Source: Massariosphaeria phaeospora
Lineage: Eukaryota; Ascomycota; Dothideomycetes; Pleosporales
Direction: 5' to 3'
Length of the DNA stretch: 64,000 nt
Assembly: GCA_011032825.1 (NCBI GenBank)
Contig: JAADJZ010000012.1
Location: 62,001-126,000 of the forward strand
The notes beneath the pieces were generated by a model. That model was not told the origin of the DNA and did no database searches. It was given only the letters and a program-made list of their open reading frames with translations. A program made the position numbers and the translations under genes. Each line of letters begins with the position of its first letter. The stretch's first letter is position 1. Positions 21,926-34,240 of this stretch are shown here, piece by piece.

Positions 21926-22344
21926 GTGGTAGTGGTGTTGAGATGGAAGTCTGAACGGAGGTGCGCTGCTGATATATGCTCTGCCTGGTCGGACTATAAA
22001 GTAATAGTCATACTCCAGGGCTACTTTTGACTCATTACTGCATCGTTCAGCCGACCGGCCGTCTTACACTAAAGTGGCAGGTCGAGTCCAGCTCAGCCTC
22101 CAACACTGCTAGTTGGTGCAATCAAAGGCTACTGTTACTCTTTGCCATTGGCCTGTTACAGTTTGGTGGTCACCGCAACACAACTGATGTAGTCGGAGTA
22201 GAGGCCGGGAGCTGGTTGGCTGGCGTTCGATCGATTTGTTGTTATCGATAAAGCTAGCCACGACGCGCTAGTGCGCGCCTCGCGTCAACCTTCAAGATCC
22301 AAGCTGTGGAGCCACATCGATTCCCTGTCTTCGCGACACCAGCG
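21926..22344. other. Divergent promoter region, GNAT / ECO1
   Basis: About 420 bp between the two starts. No repeat or RNA gene seen. Confidence 0.5.
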
Positions 22345-23578
22345 ATGTCTTCTTCGAACCTTAGGTATGTCTGCCAACCATATATTGTTTCTGCATCTAA
22401 CAGTCTTCAGGAAGCCCTATATAACGTATTCGCGACAGAAAAAACACTCTCTGCACGATGAAGAACCACCCACGAAGCGGAGGCGCGTGGAGGGTACGAT
22501 AGAGACGAGGAAGACATCGCCTCTCAGCTCCTCACCAGCCCGCGATCCAGCAGTGCTCCTTACTTCGAGCCCAAAGGAGGAGCCCGCGGTATTCTCAGAC
22601 GAACCTCCTCGGTCTACTCCACCGTCATCTCCTCCACGGCGACAGCCTTCACCACTACCACAAACAAGACGTCCTGTGTTTTCACTCTTCAAACGTATCC
22701 CCAAACCCGAACCACTTCCCACAAACGCCCTTTCGGAACGGAGTCACAATGTCCAGAGTCCACCGAAACCGCCGCCGAAGAGGAAGCGCCTGGTGCAGAT
22801 GCAACTTGACCTAGTCGGAGAGCTCCGCAAAGCTTGCAAAGTCTGCGGGATGGAATACATACCGTCGAATGCCGAAGACGCAGCTCTACATCGCAAGTTC
22901 CACGCCATGAACGTCGGGGGTGTAGATCTGACCAAGGCCTTCGTCGAGCGGCTCAGGCGAAACCAGGTATGGGCCGGAGGCGGCGGAACCTTTATCGCGG
23001 CGATTGGAAAACGAGACACGCTCGCGCTTCGGAATAAGGCAAGCGAAGTGCTCAAAGTTGTCAACACCGAGCTGGGCGCAGTTACCATACCGGATGGAGA
23101 GCTGTGGAGCCAGACGCGTGGTCCAACACCGGAAGCGCAGGGAGACAAAGCACAGGCAGGCAAACACACGGGTTCCACCAGCGACAGGTTCAAGGCCTAC
23201 CTCTACGTTCAGGGCCAAAAGTGCGTCGGAGCGTGTCTTGCGGAAAGGATTCGAGTGGCTTGCCCAGTGTTGGACCAGGATGACGCGTCTGACGGTGTCG
23301 CGCGGGTCCCTCCTGCTGATGATGCCCAAAGCTCTTCTATTTCTATCGGTACTGTACCCGAGCCTGCCATGCTGGGCATCTCTCGGATATGGACGTCCAA
23401 TCTGCATCGGAAACAGGGCATAGCTTCGAGGCTACTCGAGACGGCGCGTTCGGATTTCTTGTACGGGATGACTATTGACAAGTCGATGGTGGCGTTCAGT
23501 CAGCCGACGGATAGTGGAGGGCGGCTGGCGAGGAAATGGTTCGGCCGGCGTGCGGGATGGCATGTCTATGTTGACTGA
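22345..23578 (+). CDS. ECO1: N-acetyltransferase Eco1/Ctf7 (sister chromatid cohesion)
   Basis: Two exons: a 20-nt first exon (22345-22364) and 22411-23578, giving 395 aa. The 46-bp intron (GTATGT ... ATCTAACAGTCTTCAG) must be removed to place MSSSNLR|KPYITYSRQKK in frame; this N-terminal motif is typical of the family. After a basic, proline-rich disordered region (about 30-160) comes the C2H2 zinc finger CKVCGMEYIP...HRKFH (about residues 178-202), then the acetyltransferase core with LGISRIWTSNLHRKQGIASR (acetyl-CoA loop) and MVAFSQPTDSGGRLARKWFG at the C-terminus. Eco1 acetylates the Smc3 head in S phase to make cohesin hold sister chromatids. Nuclear localisation fits the KRRRVEG and KRKR stretches. 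Confidence 0.93.
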
Positions 23579-23908
23579 TGGCGTCGTCTGGCTGGGGTCA
23601 GTCCGTATCACGTCGTGCGCCATCAAGTATCGCTAGATAACGACTCCGAGAATGAGTACATGTCAACTGTCGAATGTCGAGTGCCAGACGTCAAATGTCA
23701 AATGTAATGCCCTCTAAAAGAGAGCTTCCCCACGGAACGGACATCTGGGCCAAGCTTTGGTGGGGTTTGTCTTTCGCTGCCTCGCCCTGCATGTCGGCGA
23801 CGATCAACCGCCGCTCACTAGCCAACACGACAGTCCTGCCTTCGGCTCGCTCTCACGAGCATTCTCCATGTAACTACATAGAACAATGCATTGTTGCTAG
23901 TCCTTAAA
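23579..23908. other. Intergenic
   Basis: About 330 bp between ECO1 and the proline-rich gene. Contains short near-repeats of GTCAAATGTC/GTCGAATGTCG (23655-23705). Nothing else supported. Confidence 0.45.
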
Positions 23909-26080
23909 ATGTCGGGGAACCCGTTCCGACTGTCCCTCCACCAAAACCACGCCGGGGCCGGCCCAACGCCGAGCACCAGCTTCGTCGATGGCGATAGCAG
24001 CAGAGCGGAGGACCCTGAGCTGCTGGAAAGTGACTCCGGTAACCGCTGCTTGATTCTACGTCTGGTGCTACAACGAGTCAAGCAATAATGCTAGAACAGT
24101 GCCTCGCGCCGCGCCGCAACCCGCGAAGACAAAGAAATCCGTCCGCATAGAGTCCCCCGCCGCGTCTCCTCCGCATCCGGAATTCCGCGATGCAGACGAC
24201 TCCCTGTTGCAGCATATAAGTGACCGGCGAGGGAGACATGCTGCATCGCCGCCTCCCGCTTCGCCCGCCGGCTTCTCTGACAACTTCGAAGACGTCGCTG
24301 CCGAGCGTGCTCTAAAGAGGGATACTGAAGACGGCGTGGATGCTCAGGGCACACCAGGGAACCCGCGGATAAGCCCAGGAACGACCGAAACACTGCAGTC
24401 TCTAAACGCAGCCCCGGTGAACCCATTCTCGAGGACGCTGGCATCAATCGAGCCGCAGCAGCTCCAAGGCAGCACCAACACCGACTCGGCGCAGGCGGCG
24501 GGGCAGACCAAAGGTGCGTCCAGCTCTCGTCTATGTACCTGCCGTTTCCTCTGTGGAAGTCATTGGCTTGTCGGGATCAGGAAAGAGCTGGGTCGTTCAC
24601 GTTGTTCAGTCTATCTATGCTAACCTCACATTAATCAGATTGGCCTGCGACAGCGAGATCTAGGTCCACGAATGCAAGAGCATCGCTAGACGTCGAGGGC
24701 TTCAAGAACCTGCTCATGAAGGGCATCTCTGGTCCGCGCAATTCCGGTCCCTCGCCTCAGTCTACCACCGTCCCACACCCCAATACAGCGCCCCTCTTCG
24801 AAAGCAGCAGCAGCACGGACACCTCGTCTGTCTCCCGGCAATCTGTCTTCGAAACGGTTCAGGAAGCACCCGGAGAGTCTTGGCGGATATCGAATGATAT
24901 GGCGGTCTCGGACGACGAAGAGCGGGTGGGACTGGTGACGCAGACGAGGAAGGGAAAGAAGAAACCGCCGCCCACACCGAGACATCGACATGGCAAGTTG
25001 GTGACATCAAGAACGCCGCAGACCGTCTCGTTCTCGAACTTTTCGGTGACCGAACCCACGGCTACGCCAGAGCCTCGCAGTCGAACAAATTCGGACTTGA
25101 ACAAGCCGCTTCCCCCGCCTCCGCCTGTCCTCACGCCGCCCGTACACATTGTTTCGCAAAATAGCACGCAAAACCAACCTCCTTTGCTAGAGACGAGAGC
25201 AAGCGAGTCGTCGATACACTCAGATACCCCGCCAATGCAGAAGAAAATACCTCCACCAGTACCGATTGCGCGCAGGCATAGTCAGCTTAGAACGTCAACC
25301 CGGGAGAACAGGTCCCGTAGCAACTCCACCCTCACAATGTCATCACAGCACTCGGCAGACTTTCCGCCCATGAGCCCCATCGTAGCCAAAGAATCCTCTT
25401 CGTCATCGCCTTCAGTCCAAAAAGCACCACCGCCCCCTCCGCCGGCCAGACGACATGGCCAATCTCTGTCGGAACGCAACCCGCCTAGCGCCGAATCCCC
25501 CACCACAGATCCAGCGACTACCACCACCCCACGTCGTCCAGCCGTTCCATCACCCCATCCGCCCGCCTCCCGCCGCACCACACTCTCCTCTCCTCCCTCG
25601 CCTGCCCCCGGCCTAACCCGCACCCCTTCCGTCAACTCACCCATCAACAACGCCCGCTCAGTCTCCAACGAACACACCGCCGGCATGGCGCCACCCCCTC
25701 CACCACCCCGCCGCCGCCAATCCGGCCGCTCGAGCATCGACAAAGAGCGTCCATACCCCCCACCCTCTGCGTCCCCCACCGACAGCCGGCGCACCAGCTC
25801 CGAGCTCAAACGCAACAGCTTCGACAACAACAAGCGGCGGACGAGCGTGGCGAGCGAGAGTTCGCTGCGCAGGGAGTATGCACCCGTTGCCGAGGAGGCG
25901 GAGCTGCCGCTGTATTCGCCGCAGGAGGAGCTGGTAGAAGAGCCGATGGACTTGGCTGGGGCAGGGGAAGTGGCAGTCGAGCCAGGTGCTGCGGCGGCGG
26001 TGGCGGATTCGTCGAAGATTCTGGATGATATGGAGAGGTTCCAGCGCGAGATTGATGAGTTGCGGGCAAGGTATAAATAA
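23909..26080 (+). CDS. Proline-rich disordered fungal protein with C-terminal coiled coil
   Basis: Three exons (23909-24038, 24100-24513, 24639-26080), introns 61 and 125 bp, phases exact, 661 aa. The N-terminus MSGNPFRLSLHQ and the following KKSVRIESP are small ordered motifs in an otherwise disordered chain. There are several polyproline blocks (PLPPPPPVLTPP, APPPPPPARRHG, APPPPPPRRRQSG) suited to SH3, WW or profilin binding, many Ser/Arg-rich phosphorylation-like sites, and a final helix (SSKILDDMERFQREIDELRA). The pattern is common among fungal cortical-actin, endocytosis or polarity adaptors, but I cannot place it in a named family. Function is not assigned. Confidence 0.78.
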
Positions 26081-26384
26081 ATGGATGGATGAGTCGGGCG
26101 GTGGTGGAGGAACTTCAAGGCTTGTGCTGTTTGAGCCGGTGGGTTGTGCTGCTGATGATGCATGTCCTACTGGGAGAGGAGCATGCTCGTGTATTACGGG
26201 CGTGGAGTTTGACTGGCTTCGCAGGGGGAGGGGCGCCGGATTCGGGCGTTATGGGTGTTGTGTTGCTGCTCGCTTCCTTCCCTTCCCTTCCCTTCCGTAG
26301 CTGTATGGATGCGGTTCGGCTCGGTTCGGCTGGGCTGTATTAGGGGCTGGAGCTTCGAATGCCGATCGATGATGTTAGTTAGGT

Positions 26385-26410
26385 TGCATGCATGCATGCA
26401 TACATACATA
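26385..26410. repeat. CATG/CATA tandem repeat
   Basis: Four CATG-type units then three CATA units. Confidence 0.8.
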
Positions 26411-26519
26411 GGTGAACTTGTGAAATAGCTGTCTGGCTGTCTGTCTGTCTTTTGGCTTTGTTTTTAGCTTTGTGTAGCGTATAGCGAAGCGTGTAGCGTA
26501 TACATGGATAGTTAAGTGA

Positions 26520-26541
26520 GGGAGCGGAGCGGAGCGGAGCG
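26520..26541. repeat. (GGAGC)n tandem repeat
   Basis: About four GGAGC pentamers. Confidence 0.8.
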
Positions 26542-27097
26542 GGGCTGGGCATGAGGTTAAATGGATGGATTGGTGAAGGAATGGATAGATGGACAGGGAG
26601 ATGGGGGGATGAGGATGGTAGAAAGGGAAGGGAAGGGAAGGGGGTGTCGGTTAGTGTGCATGTACATCTCACATCTCATATCATAGTGAGCAATACACTT
26701 CCTCTACTCCTACACTTACTCTTATACTTACACTTAGTCTCGTGCCGTCCGTCCGTATACCAAATGTGGCATCTCGCATCTCCAAATTGCAAGATACTAG
26801 TCCTGTTCTTTGAATGCGTAGGCAATTAGGCAGGCAATCACTCAGTCAGCCGTGCGAACAACAAGTCAAAACACCGATGAGGGGATGTACATTTTTGCTA
26901 TTCATGCTAGGGAGGATGCCTGCCCTCTCCTGCTCTCAACGGTCCAGCCGTATCTGTCCCCATGCTATGCTAAACAATGTCTCGTAATCACGATGATCCC
27001 ACACTAAGTGACGTACCATGCCATGCCGTCAATGGCCGTAGGTCGACGTGATGGAGCCGAGAGCCCAAAGAAACGATCGGTCGGTCGACAGGGAGAA

Positions 27098-28051
27098 TTA
27101 CCATGGAAGCTGACGAGGAGCCTGGGGCTCGTCCACTTGTCCCAGCACGGCCGCCGCGGTCCGAATGCCTGCCGTTCCTCGTATAGCCCAGAGCTGACCT
27201 GTCTTGGTCATGTCCAATTCCATGTCGATCCAGTTGTAGAGAGCTTCTGCGGCTTCCCTGGCTCCAATGGCTGCAATATCCGTTAGCATCTATAGCATAT
27301 CGTTGAAGATGGCACGCAAGAACTGACAATCGGGGTGGTCCTTGCAAAGATTCTTGGAGCCATCAGGAAGTGTTTTCGTCAAGTACCCCGTATGCACAAG
27401 CACGACCGGAATGCCCTTGGGCTTCATGTCGATGCTCAAGAGTTTGCCGACCATGTTCAAAGCCGCTTTGGAAGCGTGCCCACCATAGTTTCCGCCGCTG
27501 GCAGCGTCGGCTCGGAGTGCGATGCTGCCAACTTCGCCAGAAAGGAGCACAATCTTTGTGACGTTGTCTTCGATCAAGTGCGGGAAAGCACGTAGGCTTT
27601 TGATGAGAAAGAGTGGGCCCATGGCGTTGACCTTGTACATCCGGAGCTCGTTTTCCCAATTCAGGGCATCGAGAGTTTCGGTATAGACTGAAAGGTGCAG
27701 GTACCGTTAGCAAGAGGTTGTGGACAAGAAATTAGGTATGCAGGCATAGCCTGTACGGTATAGCAGAAGAGCAGAACCGAGGCTGCGGCGTTCATGCCAA
27801 AACCACTTACAGACGCCGGTACAGATCACGAGGAGGTCAATCCTTGTGTCCAAGAACTTCAGTGAGATCGTTCCTGCGGCATTTGGCTGGGTGACGTCTA
27901 TCTCTGGGATGTATTCCACATTCTTAGGAGGGTCTTTGTCGGGCTTGCCGTTCAAGTAAGTTGCGTATACTTTTTTTCCGGTTTGGGCATATCGATTGAC
28001 AAGAGCCGTGCCCAAGTCTCCAGTGGCGCCCACGATGAGGACGTTGACCAT
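27098..28051 (-). CDS. Short-chain dehydrogenase/reductase-like protein, catalytic Tyr replaced
   Basis: Three exons (27811-28051, 27328-27687, 27098-27270), introns 123 and 57 bp, all in phase, 257 aa. Start at 28051 gives MVNVLIVGATGDLGTALVNR with the GxxGxxG nucleotide-binding turn. Further SDR marks are DLLVICTGVF (normally NNAG-like), MYKVNAMGPLFLIKS (the conserved N of helix 4), KIVLLSGEVGSIAL (catalytic-Ser strand, where SGEVGS includes Ser) and the helix that follows, NYGGHASKAALNM. In classical SDRs the last segment reads YxxxK; here the residue four before Lys is Gly, with a Tyr two residues earlier. The C-terminus LYNWIDMELDMTKTGQLWAIRG is typical of this fungal subgroup. NAD(P) binding is likely; oxidoreductase activity is uncertain. 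Confidence 0.85.
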
Positions 28052-29330
28052 GATGATGTTTTGCGTAGTGTGTTGGGTGGTAGTAGCTTGGTGGACGATG
28101 CTTGGTGGGATGGTGTTGATGTTGTCCTTGAATGATCTTTGTGAAAGTGAAGAAAAGAGACTTGGAGCAAGAGAGCCGGGAGACAAGAGCATTGGTCATG
28201 GCAGCGTGATGTCACGGCGACCAAAAGATTGTTGACATCGTCGTCGCGCCTGCCCTACTTCTGCCCACAGCTCATTCCGTGCACGTGTTGCCGCCGATCG
28301 TACGACCTCAATTGTTTCGACCTCCTTCACACAACTTGCAACTTCCCTTTGAGCTAAGGGGCACGCGTTCTACCTCTAGCAAGCAGCAAAGAGCCTTCCA
28401 TAGCCTATGTCAGCAGTCGCCTTGAACTGTACCGGCAGTCCTCCTGTCAGTTTTCGAGATTGAAGCTCAGTCTGAAGGAACAATTTTTACCTCACAAAGC
28501 CTTGTTCTATCAGCTACAGTCAGCCATGTCTTTAGTGCTGATCTCTCTACAGATGCTCCCACGATGACCTGCTCTATGCGGGTGGGTGGGAATACCTGGC
28601 CGTGTACGGAGAGGGCGTAGCGTGGTGAGAAAGCTAACAGGAAGGCGCTTAGTGAGTGCTTGGAAGCCACTCCCTTTGAAGTCGTCCGTTTCAGCCGCCG
28701 TTGCTTCTGTGGGAAATCGCTGTTTTGGTATGTTTGAAGATGAGAGATATATGTCTCTTGAGGTCGACGTGCGACGTGATTACATTGGTGGAGCTACCCT
28801 CGAAATGGCATAGTGCGAGGCGTCACTTCGATCGAACTGCCCGCCCGGCATCCGTCAACGCCTATCCACAGACATAATCTCCTTATGTGCATCGCACTCT
28901 TCTATGATCCCATCGTGGCAGGAAACATACAATATTCCGCGCGTTTGGGACTGAGTGATGAAGCGGCGTGTTCGTGCAAGTCGACGTCATTGGACAGGTC
29001 CGCGTGACTAATGTCAAGGCGTGGACGGCGAGGGGAAAAGACTACGATCTCTTCACTTCCACGATCACTCTCAACCTCATCTAGTAGCGGCGGAGCATCA
29101 AGTTCGCACATAGTATCGACTATTCATCGTGCTGAAAAGGCTGGTATCGGATGAGTACAAAAACCAGAGCAGGTACCCAACCCTCGGCACGAAGTGTTGT
29201 GCTTGTGAGCCATGCCAATTTTACCAACGTAGCTAGCTACTTCTGCAAGACCTGGCATATAGAGCTACGTATCCTCCCGGACACCTTATCTTAGCTCAAC
29301 CTAAAATCAGTCACCTACAAAGATCTAAAC
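28052..29330. other. Intergenic, 1.3 kb, divergent promoter region SDR / FluG-type gene
   Basis: No supported gene. A short minus-strand frame (28467-28670) and a plus-strand frame (28586-28813) overlap around a moderately GC-rich patch; neither resembles a family I know. The 3' part should hold the promoter of the FluG-type gene. Confidence 0.45.
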
Positions 29331-32194
29331 ATGGATCTACCAGCACCTTTACTGAAGCCTGCTATGGAACAGGTTCGGCATGTGGTCAATAATTTTCCTA
29401 TAATCGACAATCATGCTCACAACTTGATTCTTCCCACCCACTTAGATACGGTTCCCTTCGAGTCTATCACATCCGAAGCCCAAGGCAGAGCACTGAGGGA
29501 CACTTTTAAGTCGCTTCCCCATATCCGGGCATCGCGCCAACTCCGGCAACTTTTTGAGTTGTCTGATGATGCGAACTGGGAGGATGTGCTTCAGCAAAGG
29601 ATCGAGTGGTTGCGTTCTGACCCAGAGCGACTCAACGCAAAGTGTTTCGAAGGCGTCTATTCACTTTTGATCGATGATGGACTCGCTGGTCCAGAAAAGG
29701 TCCACCCTTACGAGTGGCACGACCACCTCACGAAGGCTCCAACAAAGCGAATCGTTCGAATTGAGACAGTTGCAGAGAGTATAGTGGAAGAGATTCTCCG
29801 AGACGCTAGGGACTCCGATCTTGACGATCCGAATTATCTCACCGACACCTGGATCCAGTTCACAGATACTTTTGAGCGTGAAATACAAGAGGCAGTTCAA
29901 GACAGTCGTGTCGCTGGATTCAAAACCGTCATCTGCTATCGCAGTGGACTTGATATCGAACCCGATTACACGATAGCTGCCAGAGAAGTGGGCCATCCGT
30001 TTGAGAGGTACATTGAACGCGCAACCCGGAAGCGAAAGTTCAGAATCGAGCGCAAGGCACTCAACGATTACCTTGTTCTACGTACCCTCGAGATCCTATC
30101 CGAACAACTCCCACATCAGCCTGCCTTTTCTAAGCCACTCCAATTGCACACCGGGCTCGGTGACAACGACATCAGTCTCCTTCAATCGAACCCTGCCTAT
30201 TTACAGCCGCTCATTGAGAATTATGCTAGCGTTCCATTCGTGTTACTCCATTCGGCGTATCCATATACCCGAGAAGCCGGATACCTGGCTACTGTCTACA
30301 AACACGTATATCTGGACGTAGGCGAGGTGTTTCCTACGGTGTCTCGAGATGGGCAAAAGACTATTCTTAGGCAGTCTTTGGAACTGGTCCCTGGAAGCAA
30401 ACTCTTGTACTCGAGTGACGGTCATTGGTTCCCAGAAACATACTGGTTGGCAAATAAGCAGTTTCGCGAAGTATGGCTAGATGTAAGGCTATCCATCTTT
30501 TACACGTAGACGACCAGCTTACCATATTACAGTTACTCACAGAGTACGTCCAAAAGGAGGATGTCACAGCACATCAAGCAATCGCCATGACGAAAGATAT
30601 CCTCTTCAACAATGCCAATACTTTGTATAGCCTAGGCTACCACGTAGACTTCGTCGATCTACCGGACAACCCTCAGAATACTATAGCATACCATACGAAG
30701 TCCGAGTCACAGTCACCATACCAGCCTCCCCCGTTTCCACCCCCATCTCGTTCAGGAGATTATGATCCAGCAACAATCTTCCTCCCACAGTCGCCACCAG
30801 TGGCAGTAGAAACAAACTCACCCTACCAAGTCCCTCTCTTCCCACCGCCACCTATAGTCCCACGAGTCTACGACGAGCAAGTTTTTGATGCCTTCATGCA
30901 GCAAAATCCAGACGTAAAGTTCGTCTACGTCCAATGGCTAGACTACATGGCCACAATACGCTGTCGAATCCTCCCAATCAAGCAGTTCGACCGCCTAATC
31001 CGCTCTGGGGATCGAATCGGTATATCTCGAGGCAATATCGGAACCCTTCAGAACGACGGCATTACACCCGTCGTCAACCCCGTCGGTCAAATATACGTCG
31101 AACCAGACTTGCGTTCCCTCCGCCGAACCCACGATAAGAATGACCCGAGCTCAGCAACAGTCTTCAGCTTCTGGCGCGACGAGGCTGGCTATCCAATCCC
31201 CGAATGTCCCCGCACGAACCTCGAAACCCTGGTCAACGAGCTCCAGTACAACCACGGCATATCTCTTCTCTGCGGTTTCGAAATCGAAGTCACTTTCTTG
31301 ACCCGTAACACCGACCCCCTAACGTCCAAAGATGAACCTTACAAACCCATAACAACAACCCACGCCTGGGGCACCTTGACCCCTGAGCAGTGGATGCAAG
31401 TCCCCATGCTCACGCAAATCGCCACCAGCCTCGACACCATGGGCATCGAGCTCCAGCAATTCCACGCCGAGTCCGGCGCCGGGCAATACGAATTCGTGCT
31501 GGCGCCCCTCCCACCGCTCCTTGCCATCGACGCGCTCATCCAAGCCCGACAAGCAATCGCCCAAATCGCCGCGCTGCACAACCTCCGCGCCACTTTGCAC
31601 CCTTCCCCCTTCCCAGGCACCGGCACCGGCGCCCACACGCACATCTCGCTCAACCCGCCCGACCACGACATGCAGTTCTTCGTCGGCGGCGTGCTGCGCC
31701 ACCTCCCCGCGCTGTGCGCCTTCACTATGCCGGCCGCCGACAGCTACGCGCGTGTTGTCGACGACCGCTGGTCCGGCGGCACGTGGGTCGCATGGGGCAC
31801 GCAGAACCGCGAGGCGCCGCTGCGCCGCGTGGGGCCTGGCCGCTGGGAACTGCGCTGTGTGGACGGCCTAGCCAATATGTACATTGCAGTGGCGGCGGTG
31901 CTGGCCGCAGGGCTGCTCGGCCTCGCGCGCAATGAGGCTGAGTTTACGGAGAAGGACTTGCATGTTAATCCGGCGAAGTTGAGTGAGGGGGATAGGGCGG
32001 TGTTGGGTGTTAGGGAGAGGATGCCGAGGGGGGTGGAAGAGGCGCTGCAGAGGTTGGGGGAGGATGGCGAGTTGGTGGAGCGGTTGGGAGGGGGGTTTGT
32101 GGGGGATTGGGTAAAGATGAAGGGGTGGGAGGGGGAGATGTTGGGGAAGATGGGCGAGGCGGAGAAGAGGGCGTGGATGGTGGAGAGGTATTGA
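29331..32194 (+). CDS. fluG: FluG-type protein: amidohydrolase fused to glutamine synthetase-like domain
   Basis: Two exons (29331-30482, 30533-32194), 50-bp intron in phase (REVWLD|LLTEYV), 937 aa. The N-terminal half is a metal-dependent hydrolase-like domain with IIDNHAHNLILP, LQLHTGLGDNDISL and LLYSSDGHWFPETYW. The C-terminal half is glutamine synthetase-like: FVYVQWLDYMATIRCRIL, GFEIEVTF, QFHAESGAGQYEF, GTGTGAHTHISL and GTQNREAPLRRVGPGRWELR. The fusion order is that of Aspergillus FluG, which acts early in conidiation through an extracellular signal. A proline-rich linker of about 50 residues contains two SPYQ-x-P-x-FPPP repeats. Length is somewhat above the roughly 860 residues of Aspergillus FluG. 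A true signalling role is inferred; paralogs with other roles exist. Confidence 0.87.
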
Positions 32195-32871
32195 GGGGGT
32201 GGAGAGGTTCTGGTTTGAGGATGTTGAGTGAGAGGGAGGGGTTGGTACGGTTCTAGTCTGCGATCTCTATTGGCTTGATGTCCTTCCTCTTGCTCTTTTG
32301 CGTACACAATTGCGATGACTTTACGAAGGCTATGGAATGATAATTCGTTTGATTATACCTCGTTGCTGCTACACTTGATTTATTTCCGATGTAGGCAATC
32401 TAGTCTCTCTATTCCATGTCTATCGTATCAACAGGGGCGGTATGGCAGCCATTGCCTATATTTAGACCATGTCGGGCAGAGCTGGCGATGGACGGACATT
32501 CGAGAGTTTGTAGCACAGTAGATTTACGACCTCTTGGCAAAAGAAAGAACAGGTTGAGCGTTCGTCGTTCCCCGTAACCTCCATGCACGTGGGGGGTATG
32601 TAGTGTGGTACCGAGTCCCAACCAGAATCTGAGAGGAAGGCGACATGCGTGCCAAAGACCTGCGTCATTATTCTACATACTATATAATCCCCAATATTCC
32701 TCGAATCCTCCACATACACCCGGTACGCTGAGACACAAGGTTTCCGAAACCATTCTAGGCGGCGTACTTAAGAGCGTCATCTATCTCATATCATCACGGT
32801 GAGGCAATCTCTCAGCAATTAGTTACTGATGTAGTACAGGCGAACATGAGGCATTTCACGATGAGGCAATT

Positions 32872-32898
32872 TGGCAGGCAGGCAGGCAGGCAGGCAGT
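32872..32898. repeat. (GGCA)n microsatellite
   Basis: About six to seven GGCA units in tandem. Confidence 0.85.
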
Positions 32899-33744
32899 GA
32901 CGTAGATGAGGCAGTTCAGATGTGGGGGTGGGGAGCTGGTTGATCATCTTGATAGTTTGGGTCCGCTATAATAGATCAACCAGATTATCATTCACCAATC
33001 GCAGAACTGTAACTGCCTGTACCTACACTGTGACCTACTATACACGCTAAACAAGGGGGTACCTAGGGGATAGCTAGGAGAAATAGCAAGAGGATGAAAC
33101 CGTTTCATATAGCCCTTAGCTACTAGGGGACAGAAATTCCCCTAGCAGGTAGGGGGAAAAGTTTTGTAGTGCGACCGGGTTCTCGCTCGAGACGCCTACG
33201 CTTCTTCGGACGGATACGAGGTTGTTGTGTTGTGAGTGGGTGATTGATTATAATAGTCAAGTTGAGTCGTTCAACGTTCGTCATTAATTTAGTCATTGCT
33301 TCGTTTTGTGGAGCGCCCTCTGGACCATGGTTGGTCAAGACGACTCATGCTCAGTAGGTTATATGCCATTCCGAGGCGGACAGACATCTCCACTCCACGA
33401 TGGCCAATCTTTTATCTACTTCAACTAGAGTCGTATAATCAACAATATCTTAAATATATAGGCGTGGCATGGCATGGCGCTCAGAATAACCCACTGAAGT
33501 TTCTTCTGCTGGACCAGGACCAGTGCTGTTCCAGCGGGAATCTTCAATCAATTGCAGAACCAGCAGAGATGATGGTGCCACGTAGATGCATCGTACTAAA
33601 GTGTAGAATGTTGTTGCTATGATTGACTGACTACTGCTCCTGGCTAAACAAGTGTTGCCAGTGGTTTTTCAGGTCGACTTGGCCTGTCCTTCTGAGGAGC
33701 GACGGGAGCTGGTGAGATGGCGAGGTGCTCGATATAATCTTGAG

Positions 33745-33832
33745 AGGAAGAGGAAGAAGAAGAAGATGATGAAGACGAAGAAGAGGACGAAGAAGATGAA
33801 GATGACAAAGACGAAGAAGGAAGAGGACATTA
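33745..33832 (+). repeat. Purine-rich low-complexity tract
   Basis: About 90 bp of GAA/GAG/GAT/GAC triplets; in one frame it reads almost only Glu and Asp. No start, domain or splice context supports a gene here. Confidence 0.7.
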
Positions 33833-34240
33833 ACAGCACGGTTTAGGTACTTACCTCGACGCGTCTTAGGACTTACTATTACCACCAGACTGCCATAATC
33901 TAACATCGCCGATTATCAACGTCGCTCACACAGTCCCAGTCTCAGATCCTACATACATACAATATCACCAACCCATGCAATCAATCAGTGACACAGTCCA
34001 TCACTCACTCGACTTGCCGATGCACCGAAACGTGAAAACAAGATTTTAGTTCATTGGCATATTAAGCGTAGATCATCTCAGTATACTTGCACTCACTCGC
34101 ATCCCTTGAAATAGGATCCGAATACAATACGCCAGAGGCAAACAATGCATAGAAAACCCGCGCCATTGAGTGAATTCAAAGAAATGGCAAGTCCCTGCTA
34201 CATGCTAGTACGCTCGATACCGACAAGCCCCTGCCTACCT

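Larger units (their letters stand above)
26081..27097. other. Intergenic with many simple repeats
   Basis: About 1 kb between converging genes, dense in short tandem repeats: CCCTT units (about 26273-26298), CATG/CATA units (26385-26410), TGTC units (26433-26452), GGAGC units (about 26520-26541) and GGGAA units (about 26622-26642). No gene supported. Confidence 0.65.
32195..34240. other. Intergenic, 2 kb
   Basis: Between the converging FluG-type and GH72 genes. Contains a (GGCA)n run (about 32872-32898), a hairpin-forming CTAGGGG ... CCCCTAG pair near 33123-33146, and a purine-only GAA/GAT/GAC-rich tract at about 33745-33832. No gene is supported. Confidence 0.5.

Noticed and set aside
31319..32307. 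Antisense and alternative frames inside the FluG-type gene
   Set aside because: Shadows of a GC-rich coding exon; the plus-strand frame carries all glutamine-synthetase motifs.
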